DNA of 36,948 nt from an uncultured Pelagibacteraceae bacterium (lineage in GTDB: Bacteria > Pseudomonadota > Alphaproteobacteria > Pelagibacterales > Pelagibacteraceae), in NCBI GenBank assembly GCA_902569615.1, contig CACFUX010000012.1, forward strand, positions 1-36,948, written 5' to 3'. A model generated the notes under the pieces. The model worked only from the letters and a program-made list of their open reading frames with translations, was not told the origin of the DNA and made no database searches. Within the stretch, counting starts at the first letter, position 1; each line of letters starts with the position of its first letter. The position numbers were made by a program, and so were the translations under genes. Positions 35,296-36,948 of the stretch are shown here, piece after piece.

Positions 35296-35929
35296 TTAAT
35301 TTATATTTATTAATTATTGATATTTGAAATCCGGTAAAAATAATTGTAAGAGGTAAAATCCCCCATACCTTAAAATTCACCCAAAATTCTTCTGATTGAG
35401 TTCTCCAAACTAGCTCATTTAATAAAGCTAAACCAAAAAAGAAATAAACCCATCTTAAGTTTAAAATCTTCCAACCTTCATCACTTAGCTGTAATGATTT
35501 ACCAAGCATTTTTTTTAAAATTGGTTCATTTGTAAAAAATTTTCCAAGTAATAGAGTTATTCCAAATAAAATATTTATTATTGTTGGTTTGATATAAATA
35601 AATATAGGATTATCAAAATAAATTGTAAGACCTCCAAATAAAGTAATAAAAATTCCACCCAGTAAAGGTACCATTGGGATTTTTTTTTCTAAAATCCACA
35701 TAACAATTAAAGCAATTAGAGTTGCAACTATAAATGGAGGTATGGCTACTGATAAATTTTTTTCACTTTTGTAATAAAAACTAAAAAAAACCAATAAAGG
35801 TCCAAAATCGGTAATAAATTTAATAAATGACTTATTCACAGAAAATATATTAACAGAATAAAAAAACTTTAAAATTTTTTTATTGATTTTTTTTATTAAA
35901 TACCCATATTCAAGATTGTGAGTATTCAA
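35288..35929 (-). CDS. Intracellular septation protein A (YciB/IspZ)
   Basis: A 213-residue inner-membrane protein with five to six hydrophobic helices. KFITDFGPLLVFFSFYY, PLLGGIFITLFGGLTIYFDNPIFIYIKPTIINILFGITLLLGKFFT and 'RWVYFFFGLALLNELVWRTQSEEFWVNFKVWGILPLTIIFTGFQ' are the standard YciB landmarks. It has a role in envelope synthesis and division in enterics. Its 5' end overlaps hspQ divergently by 12 bases. Confidence 0.95.
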   Translation of the reverse strand: MNTHNLEYGYLIKKINKKILKFFYSVNIFSVNKSFIKFITDFGPLLVFFSFYYKSEKNLSVAIPPFIVATLIALIVMWILEKKIPMVPLLGGIFITLFGGLTIYFDNPIFIYIKPTIINILFGITLLLGKFFTNEPILKKMLGKSLQLSDEGWKILNLRWVYFFFGLALLNELVWRTQSEEFWVNFKVWGILPLTIIFTGFQISIINKYKLNE

Positions 35930-36238
35930 AAAGCAAAATTTTCAATTGGAGATATAGTAAAGCATAAACACTTTGATTTTAGAGGTGTTATTTATGATGT
36001 TGACTTTGAATTTAATAATTCTGAGGAATGGTATCAATCAATTCCTAAAAATGTTCGACCAAGAAAAGATCAACCATTCTATCATCTTTTAGCAGAAAAT
36101 GATGATGTTACATATGAAGCTTATGTATCTGAGCAAAATCTTTTAATGGATGATTCAGATGAACCAATAAAACATCCATTGATTAATGAAATATTTTCTG
36201 GAAAAAGAGGTTCAGCATATTTTAAGCCTTCAAATTAA
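35918..36238 (+). CDS. hspQ: Heat-shock protein HspQ
   Basis: A 106-residue HspQ/YccV-type protein. AKFSIGDIVKHKHFDFRGVIYDVDFEF and 'DQPFYHLLAENDDVTYEAYVSEQNLLMDDSDEPIKHPLI' are highly characteristic. HspQ binds hemimethylated DNA in some reports and is an adaptor of Lon in others. The gene overlaps the ispZ start by 12 bases on the other strand. Confidence 0.96.
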   Translation: MSIQKAKFSIGDIVKHKHFDFRGVIYDVDFEFNNSEEWYQSIPKNVRPRKDQPFYHLLAENDDVTYEAYVSEQNLLMDDSDEPIKHPLINEIFSGKRGSAYFKPSN

Positions 36239-36331
36239 TAAAAAGTCATTTTTCTAACACAATTAACTCAAAACTTAGACATATCTAAAATTTATAAATT
36301 TAAATTAGGTAGAAAACTTAATTTACCATAT

Positions 36332-36386
36332 CTGATCAAGGATACTTTATAATCCCTTATTTATCTCCCTCTGTATTCTTGATCAG
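36332..36386 (+). ncRNA. Long stem-loop with pyrimidine-rich loop (candidate small RNA or leader element)
   Basis: In the gene-free stretch 36239-36439, CTGATCAAGGATAC (36332-36345) can pair along its full length, with one G-U, with GTATTCTTGATCAG (36373-36386). The 27-base loop is C/T-rich, including TCTCCCTCT. A TATAAT is also within the loop (36348-36353). No poly-U tract follows on either strand, so a plain terminator is unlikely. The rest of the stretch is AT-rich with nothing else I can name. Confidence 0.45.
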
Positions 36387-36439
36387 AATATATCTAAAAA
36401 AAACTCAAAAAATTAAATTTTCGTATATATAAGACTTAA

Positions 36440-36619
36440 ATGTTAAAAAAATTTGAACCTAATAAAATATTTTCAATAACATCTAAAGCACCAAAATATA
36501 TTTTATTTGCTTTTGTTATGGTTTTATCTATTGGTTTAATAGAGTCTCTCATTATATCTCCAGAAGATTATATTCAAAGTCATTCATTTATCATAATCTA
36601 TCTAGTCCTTTATTTTTAA
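36440..36619 (+). pseudogene. CcmC-like N-terminal fragment (plus strand)
   Basis: A 59-codon frame starting MLKKFEPNKIF with one hydrophobic helix (IGLIESLII) followed by SPEDYIQSHSFIIIYL. This is the position and pattern of the CcmC start, as in E. coli '..APADYQQGNSYRIIYLHVP', with the helix before it. It then ends in a stop, without the rest of CcmC. It runs directly against the opposite-strand CcmC C-terminal part. It may be a broken gene copy or one side of an inverted join. Homology is short and by eye. Confidence 0.5.
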
Positions 36620-36948
36620 TTTTTATCAGTTCTGTATTATATTTCATTAAAAAAATCAGAAGAGAAAATAGAGCAAATGCCGCAGTCATTAGTGCTAAAG
36701 GGATGAGCATTGAAGAATGAATAGATGTATTTGAAAATACACTAATTGATGCAGGTTGGTGTAAAGTTGACCACCAATCAACTGAAAACTTAATAATTGG
36801 AACATTAATAACTCCTATAACTGCTATCAATGAAGTTATTCTATTAGCTTTTTCTTCATCTTCAAAAATTCTCCAGGCCAAAATATAAATTATATAAAAT
36901 AACAACAGAATTAACATTGATGTAATTCTTGCATCCCAAGCCCACCAA
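36591..36948 (-). CDS. ccmC: Heme exporter protein CcmC, C-terminal part (truncated by window edge)
   Basis: The frame is open to the window end and reads WWAWDARITSMLILLL..., the heme-handling WWD-type motif of CcmC, then 'VPIIKFSVDWWSTLHQPASI' and 'SSMLIPLALMTAAFALFSLLIFLM', the last helices. CcmC carries heme to CcmE in cytochrome c maturation. About 119 codons are visible; the N-terminus lies past the window. The Met at 36915 is inside the protein, not the start. Confidence 0.92.
   Translation of the reverse strand, partial: WWAWDARITSMLILLLFYIIYILAWRIFEDEEKANRITSLIAVIGVINVPIIKFSVDWWSTLHQPASISVFSNTSIHSSMLIPLALMTAAFALFSLLIFLMKYNTELIKIKNKGLDRL

Noticed and set aside
1-36948. CRISPR array or tandem repeat array
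   Set aside because: I saw no regularly spaced repeats; A/T homopolymer runs are general background in this genome.

Overview
The window looks like chromosome from a SAR11-type alphaproteobacterium (Pelagibacterales, 'Candidatus Pelagibacter'-like). The DNA is strongly AT-rich, genes are packed with overlapping stops and starts (many TAATG or ATGA junctions), proteins are Lys/Ile/Asn-rich, and several gene pairs have an alphaproteobacterial arrangement (hslV-hslU next to the his cluster, ftsK-lolA, purH with a heparinase-like gene, ispZ-DUF2794-hspQ, IalB). Assignment is by gene content and style, not by a marker gene.

Layout. 1-960: 3' end of an Smr-domain gene and a GNAT-like protein. 950-2829: hslU/hslV protease on the minus strand, divergent from 2922-6746, a tight operon hisB-hisH-hisA-hisF-hisE-HIT-GNAT. 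6749-11203: lolA and ftsK (minus), a UbiH-like hydroxylase (plus) and a Lon-N-domain protein (minus), followed by tRNA-Gly(GCC) at 11320-11394. 11496-16048: a pterin carbinolamine dehydratase, then purH, a heparinase-like protein, rpe and a YggT-like membrane protein. 16083-20967: an acetate-type Na+/solute symporter with its DUF4212 small subunit, a strong terminator, an unknown 207-aa protein, and acetyl-CoA synthetase with a remarkable Lys/Arg-rich N-terminus; together these suggest acetate (or a similar short acid) uptake and activation.

21376-25953 is the accessory part. It is a roughly 4.6-kb island with five minus-strand genes: an unknown 112-aa protein, two Dam/D12-type adenine methyltransferases, an endonuclease of the AlwI/PleI/N.BstNBI family with all expected active-site residues, and a 63-aa winged-helix-like protein. 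The island sits inside the 5' end of an EVE-domain gene. A 21-bp near-direct repeat (19/21 identical, 12-bp perfect core) flanks it: one copy is the start of the intact EVE gene, the other is a dead 14-codon remnant that overlaps the tsaD stop codon. Just inside both ends lie similar 26-bp blocks, each with two TACCCC units, that resemble tyrosine-recombinase arm sites. No integrase is present, so this appears to be a non-autonomous integrated restriction-modification cassette that regenerates its target gene with its own start codon and ribosome binding site.

25953-36238 returns to core genes: tsaD (minus), hemC-hemD-mscS-yggT-folD plus a membrane protein (plus), argG, an IalB-like protein and an aldo/keto reductase (minus), a Bax-inhibitor-1 protein, DUF2794 and ispZ (minus), and hspQ (plus). 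The last 700 bases are odd: a long-stem hairpin with a pyrimidine-rich loop, then an N-terminal CcmC-like fragment on the plus strand that runs head-on into the C-terminal part of ccmC on the minus strand. That arrangement is either a real rearrangement or an inverted assembly/amplification chimera.
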